Shown here: positions 36,628 through 47,894 of the stretch, piece by piece
How the letters are laid out: the number at the start of each line of letters is the position of its first letter
Numbering within the stretch: position 1 is the stretch's first letter
Origin: Poteriospumella lacustris
Lineage: Eukaryota; Sar; Chrysophyceae; Chromulinales; Dinobryaceae
Reading direction: 5' to 3'
Assembly (NCBI GenBank): GCA_008000375.1
Contig: SMOI01000150.1
Coordinates: 1 to 64,000, forward strand
DNA: 64,000 bases
Position numbers and translations under genes: made by a program
Notes under the pieces: generated by a model
Seen by the model: the letters and a program-made list of their open reading frames with translations, nothing else
Databases searched by the model: none
Told to the model about the DNA's origin: nothing

Positions 36628-38067
36628 TTACAATGAAGAAGTCGATGAATGTGAATGCATCGAATCCAGAACGGTTTGACAGATTTTCGCGTCTTTTTTC
36701 GCCTTCGTAGTCAATTTGGTGAGTGATTTGAGTCCACTATCAATCAATGTCGCTTGGGAGCTGACAACATCTCCTGTTGCATCCATAGCTAGGCGTAAAA
36801 CGACGCTGGCATCACAAGCGATCGTACTAAGCATCCATGCTTTCAGTAGAAACATGCAGTCCTCTCTCGTGAACAACCGCTGCACCAGGGCCAACGCTTC
36901 CTCGTGGACGTTTCCATTGGGAGCAGCACTCACGGGAAGGACGGCCAATAACTGTCGAATACCTTCGGAGAAGATGAGCGTTTCATGAGCATCGATCGAT
37001 ATCCCGTCTCGACGCAAATTCGAAACGACTGAGGAGAACGCGTGGTAGGCAGGGTCGAGAGGTGCCAAGAAGCACTCGGTGAGGTCATCCAAACAGCGGG
37101 TTTCTTCCCCACCGTAGCACGACGACAGCAAATGCTGATACACGAATGCAGCTCCCTCCGAATCCAATACATCAAGCACTTGTATCTCCAGCAATGCCGC
37201 CAAGACACTGTGATGGCGCTCGCATAACGCAGAGGCGATAGTTTTACTGACCGAGAGGACGTCAAAATGGGCAGGTAAAAGGACTTGCACACGCGCATTG
37301 AACTCGTCCAGGTCATCTTTCGACCAACCATACACATGTTCACCATTGAGTACCACTTTTAAGTTATTTTGAGGCGTCTCAAACAAATGGCGTACGGCCT
37401 CACAAACCCGATCGAAGTGCGGACAGCATAAGTCGTCCGGACGATATCGCGAGCGAGTACGAAACGTTCCCCATGGAACCACATGCTCAGCGCCTTCTAC
37501 AAACTGCTTTCTCTGCTTGTATGATTGCATAATCTCGAATCTGCTCATCGTGAACTTGATCGCACTGCTCGACGCAGGACAAATGAAAGGAGAGACACTT
37601 GTGAAGGCACCTTTCACCTTGATCTCCAACGATAGAGAGAGATGTGGCTGATCAAGGGAGAAATGGTTGAGATGAATGGCCGAACAATAGGAGATGTTTT
37701 CCTCGAATGTGGCGACGAAAGACAGCCGTTTGTTTCGGTTCTCTTCTCGACGATGGATGTTTTGTTGCGCCAACCAAATCGCTTGAAGTGATTGGTGTTC
37801 CGCTTCCTTTAGTAAGAATGGCTCAGTAGAAAGTACTATGCAGTCTTCCAGTTTGCTCCACGATTGAAAGTTGTTCTTCACGAATGCCGTGCTGCGGAGG
37901 CCGTCTTTTTCCTGATGAGTAGTAGTCGCCAGCTCGCCCTCAGTCTTTTGTACTTTCAAAACACAGCAAGGAAGGCGAGAATGAGCGAAAACGACACTGG
38001 CTCCTCCTTCAGCCAACAACAAATTCTCCGAAAAGTCCCATTGGGCTCCATGGCAACAACAACTCAT
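36628..38067 (-). CDS. IPK1: Inositol-pentakisphosphate 2-kinase
   Basis: Single exon, 479 aa. The family phosphorylates inositol pentakisphosphate at the 2-position to make phytate (InsP6). The N-terminal block AEGGASVVFAH corresponds to the glycine-rich nucleotide loop. LEIKVKGAF (about 146) matches the conserved EIKPK catalytic-lobe motif, with Lys to Val at one position (EIKVK). It is followed by the family's IKFTMSRFEIMQSYK block, then YRPDDLCC, equivalent to the YDPLDLFS signature, and NNLKVVLNG. Overall spacing agrees with eukaryotic IPK1 of 450-490 aa. The EIKVK change needs checking against structure but does not obviously destroy the site. It lies head-to-head with the two-TM receptor-like gene at 38479. 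Confidence 0.85.
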   Translation of the reverse strand: MSCCCHGAQWDFSENLLLAEGGASVVFAHSRLPCCVLKVQKTEGELATTTHQEKDGLRSTAFVKNNFQSWSKLEDCIVLSTEPFLLKEAEHQSLQAIWLAQQNIHRREENRNKRLSFVATFEENISYCSAIHLNHFSLDQPHLSLSLEIKVKGAFTSVSPFICPASSSAIKFTMSRFEIMQSYKQRKQFVEGAEHVVPWGTFRTRSRYRPDDLCCPHFDRVCEAVRHLFETPQNNLKVVLNGEHVYGWSKDDLDEFNARVQVLLPAHFDVLSVSKTIASALCERHHSVLAALLEIQVLDVLDSEGAAFVYQHLLSSCYGGEETRCLDDLTECFLAPLDPAYHAFSSVVSNLRRDGISIDAHETLIFSEGIRQLLAVLPVSAAPNGNVHEEALALVQRLFTREDCMFLLKAWMLSTIACDASVVLRLAMDATGDVVSSQATLIDSGLKSLTKLTTKAKKDAKICQTVLDSMHSHSSTSSL

Positions 38068-38478
38068 ATCTCTCTGACCAAACAGTCCTGATGCTATCTC
38101 ACAGTAACCGCTGCCACACCCCTCAATTCTTATCGTCTACGAGAAAATTTTATCATACGCAGAACATGTGACAAGATACTTTCTTCTTCTTCAGCTGCAT
38201 GCATCGTGGACACGAAACACGTTATTATCTTTTCATCATTTTCATCGATCAGGCCTCGGGCCTATCGTCGTCGTCGTCGCCATGTCCGATGGAGAAGTCG
38301 CTTCTTCCATCGTCGCCGTCGGCAGTTGAATCTGGAATCATCTTCTTTGGTCATAACTTTATGAGCACTCGGGCCATCTATCTGTTACATTGTTGTCTAT
38401 TCCATCATCGACATTTGGTGAATTCATCGATTGCTGTGTCGAGTGAAGTGGAAAAAAGAAAGAAAAGCTCATACGGCC
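38068..38478. promoter_or_regulatory. Divergent intergenic region (IPK1 / two-TM protein A)
   Basis: 411 nt between opposite start codons, with a short CGT triplet run near 38264. Both promoters are expected here; no specific motif was identified. Confidence 0.5.
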
Positions 38479-41400
38479 ATGGGAGACATTGATGAACCAA
38501 CATCGCCTTTCCAGGCGAACAGCGAACAGGATAAATCCTTCGCGATGGAACGAGAGAAAACTACTTGGGAAAAACTGTCCAAGATACTCATCCAGCATAC
38601 ACAGGCGCTATTCATCTATTTGTTGCCGTCGGATGACATCAAGCAGATGCCTCCCAAGTATATGTATGGTTTCGGAACGATATTGATTGTCTGTGTATTG
38701 GGAGTCTTCATCGCTTTATTTACCGATGGGTACGTCACAACGCGAAACCAAGAGTTTCTTGCGCCATTAAACAATCAAGCCTCTGCCGATCCCAATTGCA
38801 AAACCATCGAAGTATCCAACTCGGGAACGTATATGGCGACGCAAATGGGTATCTGGCAAGGTCAACCGGGTTTCATTTTCTCCGAGGCTACGTATCTGGC
38901 AACTGTCACAAATTTTGACATGAGTTTCAACGAGTGGGAAGGGGTAATGAACAGTCTCTATGGCATGTTGGTTGAGACTGGGAATGTCACCAGCACGCAG
39001 AACCTGGGGGTCAATCTCTTGTATTGGATGTCTTTTACCGCACAACCAGAACCTACCAATGCAGCACAACGCTTCTATCTTGTGGGAGACCCTCTTGTCA
39101 TTTTCAATCGACAAGAAATCATTGGAACCGTGAGTAGTATCGACGGTGTGTGCAACGTCTCCTCGGTTAGTGATTTCGATTTATCCAGTGGCTTGCTCCA
39201 AACGGAATACCATTATTACACATTCATGGGCGATCCGATTTGCAATACCACGATCGATCCTTCCCTAATGGGCTTTATAAGCGGTTTCAACTCAGATTTG
39301 TTCGAGTTTGCGATCGATGTCCGCTCGATCATCGCGTGTATCTCCGTCAATCAGAACATTCTCTTCTTTGACCAATTGATTCCCATTCAACAATTCAATT
39401 CCATGTTGGTCTATGACGGGGAAACGTATTTCTCCTCGAGCTATTACAACCCCAAGTATCCGGGCATGAACCCCCTGGTGTGTTTGGATTCGCCGACGGT
39501 GCAGCAGTGTATCATCCGCGTCACCCCGCTGTTGTATGCCCTGCCGATTTTCTTTCATTTGGGCAACAGTACCGAATACCCGCAACAATGCGATTGCGCG
39601 TACATGACGGAAGCGGAGAAGTTGAACTCGTACGACCTCTGCAATCGATTCAACTTCATCATGGGCTACATCTTCTACGATACCCCCGAGCCCTATCCGT
39701 TCTTTGGACTCGCCAAGAAATTCAATTACAATTTCACCGCCCTGAACAATGCGGCTTTCAACGCGGCCTTTGCGGCGAGTGCGTGGGGGCGTACGTCCCC
39801 GTATAAAAGTGAATTTGACAGTGCCGCGTTTCGGGAAGCGGCGTACGACTTTTGCTTGGTCGATGGTCAGTACTGTCGCTTGATGGTGTTCTCCTTGTTC
39901 GATCAATTCCAATACAATTGGGCGATCTCCAGTTATTATTATCAATTGAACTACGGAGCCTGTCAAGATCGTATCTCGGTGCCGTACAGCAACTGGTCGC
40001 GGTTGATTGATCAACCGTTTGCGCCGCTCGTGCAGTCGTATCAAAAGTGTCGCAACAGCCCCACGACCGTCCTCGTGAATCAAATTGGTATTCAGATTGG
40101 GAACTTGTCCGTCTTGACCCCGTTTTGTGTGTTGTTTGTCTTGGCACTGGTCTATGCGTATCAAAAGGCGACGAACGTGGTCATTCCCCGGGCCTATTCG
40201 AAACAAGAAAAAGACGACGCGCTGGAAGCATTGGCCATCAGTTTGTTGCTCGCCCGCGATCGTCGGGCGGCACAGTTGCAACAAGAACAACGAAAACAAC
40301 GGAAAGCGCAGGCCCAGGGCAGCAATTTGCAGAAATTGTTGCAGGAACATCAGCAGCAGCATCAGCAGAAGCATCCGCTCGCGACCGGTGCTGGCAGTTT
40401 TAGCGGCAGCGTTAGCGGCAATGGCAGTGGCAGTGGCAATGGCAATGGCACTGGCAGTGAAGAACGTCACCACGTCTTGTGGTCCGTCATCGAAGCCCTG
40501 GAACAAGACGCACCGTTGCATCGAGACTTGTATCGCTTGAAAACCGAAGTGACACGTCAACAACGTCAAGCGCGACCACGGAAATACATCAGTTGGAAAG
40601 CCCTGAAGGCCTCTGCCAAGAATCGTCTACGACATCGTTCAAGGAAAGCAGCAGCAGCATCAGCATCAGCGTCGTCGGTGACCAAGACGGCCACCGGACA
40701 ACGCGACGAAGAAGCGAATCGCAGCGCAAGAGACGACGGCGGCGACGACGAGGACGACGAGGACCGTGACAGTTCCTGTTTGGACGACGACGAAGACGAC
40801 GAAGAGAGCCGTCGGAGTGATCGTTCGGCATCCACAGCCTCGTCCACGGCTGCGAGCAGCCCATGGCGATCGAGATCCGCCTCGTCGGCGAGTCACCTGT
40901 GGGCGTGGGTACAGCACCAAACACGACCGTTGTGGCGGGGTACCGGTACCGGTGCCAGTGCTGGTGCTGCGAACGATGACGGTACCGGACCGGCGGTGGA
41001 GATGGAGATGCACCGCAATCCTATGCGCCCCTCGGCGGACGTCGAAATGGCGGCAGCGGCAGCGTCCGCGTCGTCGCTGTCGTCGTCGGCCAATCGGTCG
41101 CTCTCCACCGCGTCCACCGCGTCCACCGCTTCCGTACGGACCGTGGTCCCGTTGGTGGTGGAGCATTTCCTGATGAGCAGCGCCACACGACGTTTGCACG
41201 AAGCCAAAGCCTTGCACATCCTGAACCAACAGGCGGCTGCCTCGACGCTGTCGCATTGGACGGTGCCAGACATGGCCGTGGCCGCGACGGTACTGGCGCG
41301 ACGGTTGGAGAGCCTGTTGCACACGATGGAAGCCCACAGTGACGGCGGTGGGAGCAGTGCCGCGGAGACCGAGCAGCAGTACTGGGCGTTGCTGCGAGAG

Positions 41401-41820
41401 GTGTCGGGGGCGGTGCGAGAGATGCGTTTGTCGGAGCGAGCGCGGTCGTTGTTGTCGATCGTCGCACCGGACGAGGCCTCCGCCACGGCCACAGCCACAG
41501 CCACCGCAGCGACCGGGCCCGGTCGCATGGGTGTGGAGGAGAAGGCGCAGCTACGGTCGCTGGTGGGTCCGTTGTGTCGTTTGCTGGCGTTGCACGGAGT
41601 GGGCGTGACGAACCTGTCGCTGAGTCAGTTGTCGACGTTGTTGGGCGAAGACGAGACGCGTCGTACGGAGGCGACGGATCGGTACGTGTCGATGTGGGCG
41701 TATCGGTTGGGTGGAGAGGTGGTGGTGACGTTGTCGGAGCTGGTGCGTCTTCGGGAGCGGCTGGCGATCGACAGTGACGACGACGACGCCGACGACGACG
41801 ATGCCAACGTGAAGGTGTAG
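38479..41820 (+). CDS. Two-transmembrane large-ectodomain protein, paralog A (unrecognised family)
   Basis: Single exon, 1113 aa from the ATG at 38479 (the frame extends upstream without ATG). A short cytosolic N-terminus contains EREKTTWEK and SDDIKQMPP. TM1 spans about 64-84, then an ectodomain of about 460 aa rich in Tyr, Asn, Cys and N-glycosylation sites, and TM2 at about 545-564. The cytosolic tail of ~550 aa has a helical part (YSKQEKDDALEALAISLLLARDRR), Gln/Gly/Ser-rich linkers, acidic runs and a conserved C-terminal domain (about 900-1100) ending in poly-Asp. No kinase, cyclase or other catalytic motif is visible. The topology resembles a sensor/receptor with a Cache- or CHASE-like ectodomain, but I cannot assign a family. 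Residues about 961-1110 come from DNA identical to paralog B. GC content rises strongly in the 3' third. Confidence 0.85.
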   Translation: MGDIDEPTSPFQANSEQDKSFAMEREKTTWEKLSKILIQHTQALFIYLLPSDDIKQMPPKYMYGFGTILIVCVLGVFIALFTDGYVTTRNQEFLAPLNNQASADPNCKTIEVSNSGTYMATQMGIWQGQPGFIFSEATYLATVTNFDMSFNEWEGVMNSLYGMLVETGNVTSTQNLGVNLLYWMSFTAQPEPTNAAQRFYLVGDPLVIFNRQEIIGTVSSIDGVCNVSSVSDFDLSSGLLQTEYHYYTFMGDPICNTTIDPSLMGFISGFNSDLFEFAIDVRSIIACISVNQNILFFDQLIPIQQFNSMLVYDGETYFSSSYYNPKYPGMNPLVCLDSPTVQQCIIRVTPLLYALPIFFHLGNSTEYPQQCDCAYMTEAEKLNSYDLCNRFNFIMGYIFYDTPEPYPFFGLAKKFNYNFTALNNAAFNAAFAASAWGRTSPYKSEFDSAAFREAAYDFCLVDGQYCRLMVFSLFDQFQYNWAISSYYYQLNYGACQDRISVPYSNWSRLIDQPFAPLVQSYQKCRNSPTTVLVNQIGIQIGNLSVLTPFCVLFVLALVYAYQKATNVVIPRAYSKQEKDDALEALAISLLLARDRRAAQLQQEQRKQRKAQAQGSNLQKLLQEHQQQHQQKHPLATGAGSFSGSVSGNGSGSGNGNGTGSEERHHVLWSVIEALEQDAPLHRDLYRLKTEVTRQQRQARPRKYISWKALKASAKNRLRHRSRKAAAASASASSVTKTATGQRDEEANRSARDDGGDDEDDEDRDSSCLDDDEDDEESRRSDRSASTASSTAASSPWRSRSASSASHLWAWVQHQTRPLWRGTGTGASAGAANDDGTGPAVEMEMHRNPMRPSADVEMAAAAASASSLSSSANRSLSTASTASTASVRTVVPLVVEHFLMSSATRRLHEAKALHILNQQAAASTLSHWTVPDMAVAATVLARRLESLLHTMEAHSDGGGSSAAETEQQYWALLREVSGAVREMRLSERARSLLSIVAPDEASATATATATAATGPGRMGVEEKAQLRSLVGPLCRLLALHGVGVTNLSLSQLSTLLGEDETRRTEATDRYVSMWAYRLGGEVVVTLSELVRLRERLAIDSDDDDADDDDANVKV
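41360..41809 (+). repeat. Inverted-repeat arm 1, 450 bp, coding
   Basis: By eye this segment is identical over all 450 positions to the reverse complement of 43084-43533. It lies wholly in the C-terminal coding part of paralog A. About 80 bp upstream of it is still roughly 90% similar, and similarity then falls off. Confidence 0.93.
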
Positions 41821-43057
41821 GCTACGGACGGGGCGTAGAGTCGTTTAGTTTGTTTTGGTTTAGCGGTTAGTTGTTTGTTGGTTTGGTTACTTATTTGTTT
41901 GTTTCACTTGGCAGTCTCTCGGGTGAGGGGGAAGTAGTGTGAGGAGATGGAGATGCGCTGCTGGTCGTCCTGTCCATGCTCCGTCTGTGCTGCTCGTGTT
42001 CTCTCGTTGGGAGTGGCTGTACATTTGTAGTCGAATCTTCTTCTCGTTGATGTCTGTTTTTTTTTTTTTTTGCTTTTTGGTTGTTCGCGTATGTGCGTGT
42101 CCGTTCTGAGTCCTTTCGGGGTGTGTTTTCGCTGCGTCTGTTGTGTCTGTTGTGTCTGTGGTTCTACCTACCGTTTACCTCTCTACCGCTACTGCCTAGT
42201 GCTCGTCGTTGTCGTGGACTGAGTCTCGTGCCCCCTCCCACCTCTCATCATACCGAAATGCCAAGGGTTTGGTGTCGTTCCGAAGCTGTTGTCGATTCAG
42301 TTGGGTGCGGTGGGACGGCGAGTGCCATTTGCATATACAAAACAACGTTAACCCACACAATTTAATTCGTTCCAATTACACTGTGCTGGGGGGGGGGATG
42401 AGAGACAGCGCCAGCGCCAGAGACAGAGACACAGACGGGAGAAGTGAAAGAGTGGGCGCAGACTCGCTACAATGCTATAATGGACACGGCAACCCACGAC
42501 AGCCGCCGAACATAACTGTACGTAATACGGGCAGCTGTGCACGTACAAGACTACATCGGGGATGAGAGATGCGGCGCAACAGGCCCTTTCTTCCTATCTA
42601 CCAGCCCCCCACCCCGCAAACGACTCGGGGTGGGGGTGGGGAGCGGAGTTCGTGCACCACAGGGTACGTAGACGGCACTCGCTGCTAAAGGGGCCAACGA
42701 CCACAGAAAGCAGCAAAGCAGCAAACAAACTCAAACTACAAACGATCGAATAGTGGGGACTACGTAGGCATAAATAACAAGGGACAGCTGTGAATAGGTC
42801 ATACCCCAGCACTGACACTGAAAGAAAGAGGAGGGGGAAAAAGGAGAAACCAAAACAATAGAATGGTAGCAACTATAGTAAATGGAGAGAGAAATAACCA
42901 CTACAAAACGACGATAAACAACAATAAACGACAGCACAGACAACAAACACACAGACACCTTCCATTGGGCGGCCGAAATCGACTCCCACCGCCATCTCCA
43001 AGCGGGTCCGCTACCGTACGATGCTTGTTAACGACAACGGCGACCCGCGTCGCCGGG
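41821..43057. other. Spacer between tail-to-tail paralogs
   Basis: 1.2 kb without genes. The + strand is T/G-rich and A-poor to about 42340, then A-rich and T-poor to the paralog B stop. The switch is close to a run of ten G at 42388-42397. Poly-T at about 42057-42071. Confidence 0.7.
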
Positions 43058-46000
43058 TTACGCACCGACATTGGCATCGGCATCGTTGGCATCGTCGTCG
43101 TCGGCGTCGTCGTCGTCACTGTCGATCGCCAGCCGCTCCCGAAGACGCACCAGCTCCGACAACGTCACCACCACCTCTCCACCCAACCGATACGCCCACA
43201 TCGACACGTACCGATCCGTCGCCTCCGTACGACGCGTCTCGTCTTCGCCCAACAACGTCGACAACTGACTCAGCGACAGGTTCGTCACGCCCACTCCGTG
43301 CAACGCCAGCAAACGACACAACGGACCCACCAGCGACCGTAGCTGCGCCTTCTCCTCCACACCCATGCGACCGGGCCCGGTCGCTGCGGTGGCTGTGGCT
43401 GTGGCCGTGGCGGAGGCCTCGTCCGGTGCGACGATCGACAACAACGACCGCGCTCGCTCCGACAAACGCATCTCTCGCACCGCCCCCGACACCTCTCGCA
43501 GCAACGCCCAGTACTGCTGCTCGGTCTCCGCGGTACTGCCCCCACCTCCACCGCCACCGCCGTCACTGTGGGCTTCCATGGTGTGTAACAGGCTCTCCAA
43601 CCGTCGGGCCAGTAACGCCGCGGCCACGGCCATTTCCGTTTCGTTGAGAAACATCGCATAGGAACCCATCGTCACCGCCGCCATCCGAGCGACGTCGCCG
43701 TCGTTGAGCACTCGAAGATGACCTTGTTGATACCGACGACGGGTCTCGCCCGAGGCCAGATACGGTCGTACGGTCGTACGCTGTCGTAACGCGACCATTT
43801 CCTGGCCCGTCTCATTGCCATAGCTGTGTTGCTGCTCCGCGGTGGACGCGAAGGACAACGGATTCAGCACACTGGCGGTGCTGACACTGCGTGACGACGC
43901 CATCGACCCATCGGTCGAGTGAACGCGGGCGAGATCATCCTCTTCCCTACGACCTTGGCCCTCCGCCGCCGTGCGAGATGAAGAAGCGAGGCCTAATCGA
44001 CGACGTACAACGGTACCCAAGATGTGCCAATCAATCCACGTGTGATCATCGTGGATCGAGGAGGAGGAAGAGGAGGAGGAGGGTGACGATCGTTTCGACG
44101 AGGACGACGCCGACGCCGACGATGAAGAAGAAGACGACGAAGATGGTGCCGATTGATGGTGAGCCTGGAGCAGTTCTTGACGCAGACGGTAAACGTCTTG
44201 ATGGTACGCAGCGTCACTCTCCAACGACGCGACGAGTTGTTGAAGCAGCGACTGCTGTTGCGCATTGAAGATCGAGGGATTCGCTCCGCCGACGGGCCAA
44301 GCGTTGGCCGATGAGATGTCCAACGGGTTCTGAAGCCGCACACCGCTGCTCTGGCTCGCCACCGATATCGATCGACCCCCGTTGGCACGGCTGCTCCCAC
44401 CCCATTCGACGTCTTTCTCCATCGGCGACCCTGCGCCGCTCCCTTCACCATCAGACACCGCCAGCGGAGGCGACAGTGTCGGTGGTCGTGTCGAGGACGT
44501 AGCCCTGGCTGCTGTCGCCGTGATCGTGATGGGTTGATGGGTCTTCCGTTGGATGCGGCGTTCTTTGCTTTTGCGTTCTTCTTCCTCCGCCAATCGTCGA
44601 TCGCGTGCGAGCAACAAACTCACCGCGAAGGCATCGATGGCTTCTTCTTTCTCCTTTTTGGTGTACCCCATCGGAATATCGACGTTGAAGATCCGTTGAT
44701 AGAAGCCAATCAACAGCAACATGAAAATGACACACAGGGGGGTCAACGCCGACACGTTGCCCACTTGTACACCCAGTTGCGTGAACCAGATCACGGAAGG
44801 GCTGGTGCCACAACTTTGATACGACTGAATCAAAGGTGCAAATGGTGTGGCGACGATCGCATCCCTATGGTGTATGGAGTGGACAAAGAGAGAGAGAGAG
44901 AGAGAAAGAGAGGACGACGGTTAGAGACCGAGTACAGTTGGTATAGCAGTAGACAAGCGAGCGCGTTTCTTACCATTTGTCCTCGGGAATGGTCATCGTA
45001 TCGCGACAGGCGCCCTGTGCCAATTGGAAATAATACTCGGTGATGGCCCAATTGTATTGATGGGTATCAAAGACCGTCGTGGTCATGATCGAACAGGGCA
45101 AACCATCGATGACGCAAAAGTCATAAATCGCCTGCCGATACGCAGGGCTGTTGAATGTCTCGGTATACGGGGAGTGTTGACCAAAGTAACTGTTGACGAA
45201 CGATGCGTTGAATGCGGCCCGGTTGATTGCGTAGATATTGAAATTGTAGGCTTCCATCAACTTGATGATGTTGTAGAAATTGTACGGAAACGGGACCGTG
45301 TAATACAAGAAACCGGTCAAGAAACTAAACCGATTGCACGGCGCATAGGGACTAATCAAGTCCTCTTCGGTCAATTTTGAACAATCACATGGTTGTGGGA
45401 ACTCCGTATTGTTGCCCAGATGATTGAACAAGGGCAATGCATAGATATAAGGGGTTTGACGAATCACACATTTGAAAAGGCGAAAGGTTGAATTGGAAAA
45501 ACAGATCAGTGGCTTCATACTCGGGTACTTCGGATAGTAATACGTCGAGGAATAGAGCACTAGACTGCCATATGTCTCATAATCTCCAAAGACTTCGACT
45601 TCTACCAAGGAGAACGGAGACAACAAACCCATATTCACCGCCATACAGGTGACCACCGAAAATACATCAAGGGTAACAGGGAAAGTGCTACCACTGGCTC
45701 CTTCCAAATACCCAAAATCGGACGGTGGCCCACATGACATACAAGCATTACTCTGTTCATAGGCGGCAGCCACAAAATTGGTGATCAACGCCCCATTGCT
45801 CGAATCAAACGCATTGGAACTGGTCGTAACGCACGTTCCGTTGACTCCGCCGACGGAACCAACAATTTGTTGTCGTTTGAAGACAATCAGAGGGTCGCCT
45901 AACAATTCGAATCGCTGCGCCGCATTGTTCAATCCACCATAGGCACTGTATGTCAACCAATATAATATGTTGATATCCAATGATTGGTTTTTCGCAACAG

Positions 46001-46499
46001 ACCCGACATATTGCAGACTACCGTGGACGTTACCCATGATCTCTTGATAGACCGCGTAGTCGATCTCGAAATTGGTTACTTGTATCATATACACTGCTTC
46101 TGAATAGACAAAACTGTCTTGTCCTTCCCAAATCCCATTGGTAGAGGCTCGGTATTGACCTGTGTTTGCTACAGATATCGTTTGGCAATTGCTGGATGGA
46201 TTGACAGTGTCAATCAACGGGGCCAAAAACTTTTGACTTGCACTGGATATATAGCCATTCACGAATAAACCAAGGAAAATTCCCATCAACATGAGCACAA
46301 GAACACCTCCGAATAAGTACATGTAGTTGGGCGGCATTTGTTTGATGTCGTCTGAAGGAACCAACGCCAAAAAGAATTGTGACGCGTATACCCGAATGCG
46401 GGCCACAGACTTCTCCCATGTTGTTTTTTCTCGCTCAAAAACTATGCTACTGCTTTTCTTCTGGAAAGGAGAGCTTACTCCATCATTGTGAGCACTCAT
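43058..46499 (-). CDS. Two-transmembrane large-ectodomain protein, paralog B (unrecognised family)
   Basis: Two exons, 46499-44974 and 44864-43058 (1110 aa), joined in phase 2 with a GTAAGA donor. Same architecture as paralog A: EREKTTWEK and SDDIKQMPP before TM1, a ~450 aa ectodomain with matching landmarks (NAAQRFELLGDPLIVF, CDCSKL, PFAPLIQSYQ), TM2, then YTKKEKEEAIDAFAVSLLLARDRR and a long low-complexity tail with Ser runs. Outside the 3' end the two proteins are clearly homologous but strongly diverged. The intron, 109 nt and containing a CT/GA microsatellite, lies just before PFAPLIQSY; paralog A is uninterrupted there (about 39996). A poly-Gly expansion (DGGGGGGGGS) marks the upstream edge of the identical tract. 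Function unknown; the same receptor/sensor guess applies. Confidence 0.85.
43084..43533 (-). repeat. Inverted-repeat arm 2, 450 bp, coding
   Basis: Reverse-complement partner of 41360-41809, within the C-terminal coding part of paralog B. The distance between arms is 1274 bp. Confidence 0.93.
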
Positions 46500-46939
46500 G
46501 CTGCTTCCTAACGACTACAAACGCTGCTTGTCCGTTAATCTTTCAATCTTGCGACTTTCCCCTCGCCTAATAAAATTTTTTGAATGGCGTAGTGATCAAG
46601 AAATACAAGGAGTTTGTCAGGTTGACCTTCGACAACTTGTATTCAATGGAGACGTTCGATTTTCGTAGGATTTGGGATTGGCCGTTCGGGCACGACGATG
46701 ATGGTGACAGCATCAAGATGACGATGAGATGTCCTAAATACCCATAAAACCACAGAAGTCCCCATTGGTTAGAAATATCTGAGCATCTGGGTACGATGGC
46801 GGACCATTCTTTTGTGGAGTGCTGTCCTCGTTGATGATGAGTGAGGAATAAGAAATACGTGTTGGTATCGTGCTTATCTGAGGATACGATTGATCACACA
46901 ACGATATTGCTCTTTGCAAGCTGTTAGTTTGGCGTGAAA
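46500..46939. promoter_or_regulatory. Divergent intergenic region (paralog B / TIM21)
   Basis: 440 nt between opposite starts; both promoters expected. No gene supported. Confidence 0.5.
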
Positions 46940-47894
46940 ATGAACCGCTTGTTGTTGCGTAATCTGAAACCTGTTGGTTTGGCGGTGCAAAAAACTTGCT
47001 CCCAACGGCAGAAGTTTGTTCTGAGAGCGCAATTGAGAGCTTTCTCGGACAACAAGGCACCTAATGCTGCAGAAGCGAAGGATGCTCAAAGTAAACCTGA
47101 AGCTGGTGCCGAAGCTGATGCAGAGAAAGCCAAGGATGGCGAGGCCGGCAAAAACGTCATGAAGGTTGATTTCGATGAATACGATGATTATTATGAGCCT
47201 CAGACTCCCAAAGAGAAGGTAGGACGCCCCCCCCCCACATTCGTGAACTGCGTTTGTTAGTTCGCTTATTCTCCTTTTGCCAGTTCAAAGTTTACAGTAC
47301 GATGTTTCTTCGATTGGGTCTTCTTGGTTTCGGAGCTTTCTGCGTTTACCTCACCGCCAAGGAGCTTTTCCCTGGCCGAATGAATCCTAACAGTCTTTTC
47401 TCGGAGGTTTTCGACAAGCTCCGTGTTCACGATGAAGTAAGTTTCAAGGCTCTATGACGACATTGCAACGATTCTGTAACACTGTGTCGCTGTGTTAGGT
47501 CCTCGCCATAGTTGGTGACGACCAAAGAGCATTCGGTCGTGATGTTGGAAGAAACACCGAGGGTCGACGAAACCACGTCGATTCATTCAAATATAAGGCA
47601 GATGATGGAACCGATCGCTTGCGTATCCGCATGAATATCAAAGGAGGCACAGGAAAAGTCCGTGTTTGGGCTGAGGTATGTGTGTACAACGCTGGACCAA
47701 CTCTGTTTGTAGTCTAATTGAGTTTTTCACAGGTTCAAGACGGATCAGACCACGACGAATATGTGTATCTTATTCTTCAAGATACCTCGAATGGTCGCGT
47801 CATCACAGTCGTTGATCGCCGCGACGAAATTGAGGCCGGTTTAGGAAAGAAGATGGATGACTCCATCGCCAAGTTCTTCAGTCTGAAGAAGTAA
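46940..47894 (+). CDS. TIM21: Mitochondrial import inner membrane translocase subunit TIM21
   Basis: Four exons, 46940-47218, 47284-47436, 47499-47675 and 47733-47894 (256 aa); all junctions are phase 0. TIM21 links the TIM23 presequence translocase to TOM and to respiratory complexes. The first ~40 residues (MNRLLLRNLKP and a basic, Ser/Arg-rich stretch) are a mitochondrial presequence. An acidic linker precedes the single inner-membrane helix (LRLGLLGFGAFCVYLTA). The intermembrane-space domain follows, with the family pattern GRNTEGRRNHVDSF and RLRIRMNIKGGTGKVRVWAE. Length is typical. The ATG at 46940 is the first in the frame. Confidence 0.93.

Noticed and set aside
39292-40569. 425-codon open frame antisense to paralog A
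   Set aside because: A shadow of a gene supported by its paralog; its Arg/Gln-rich translation shows no domains.
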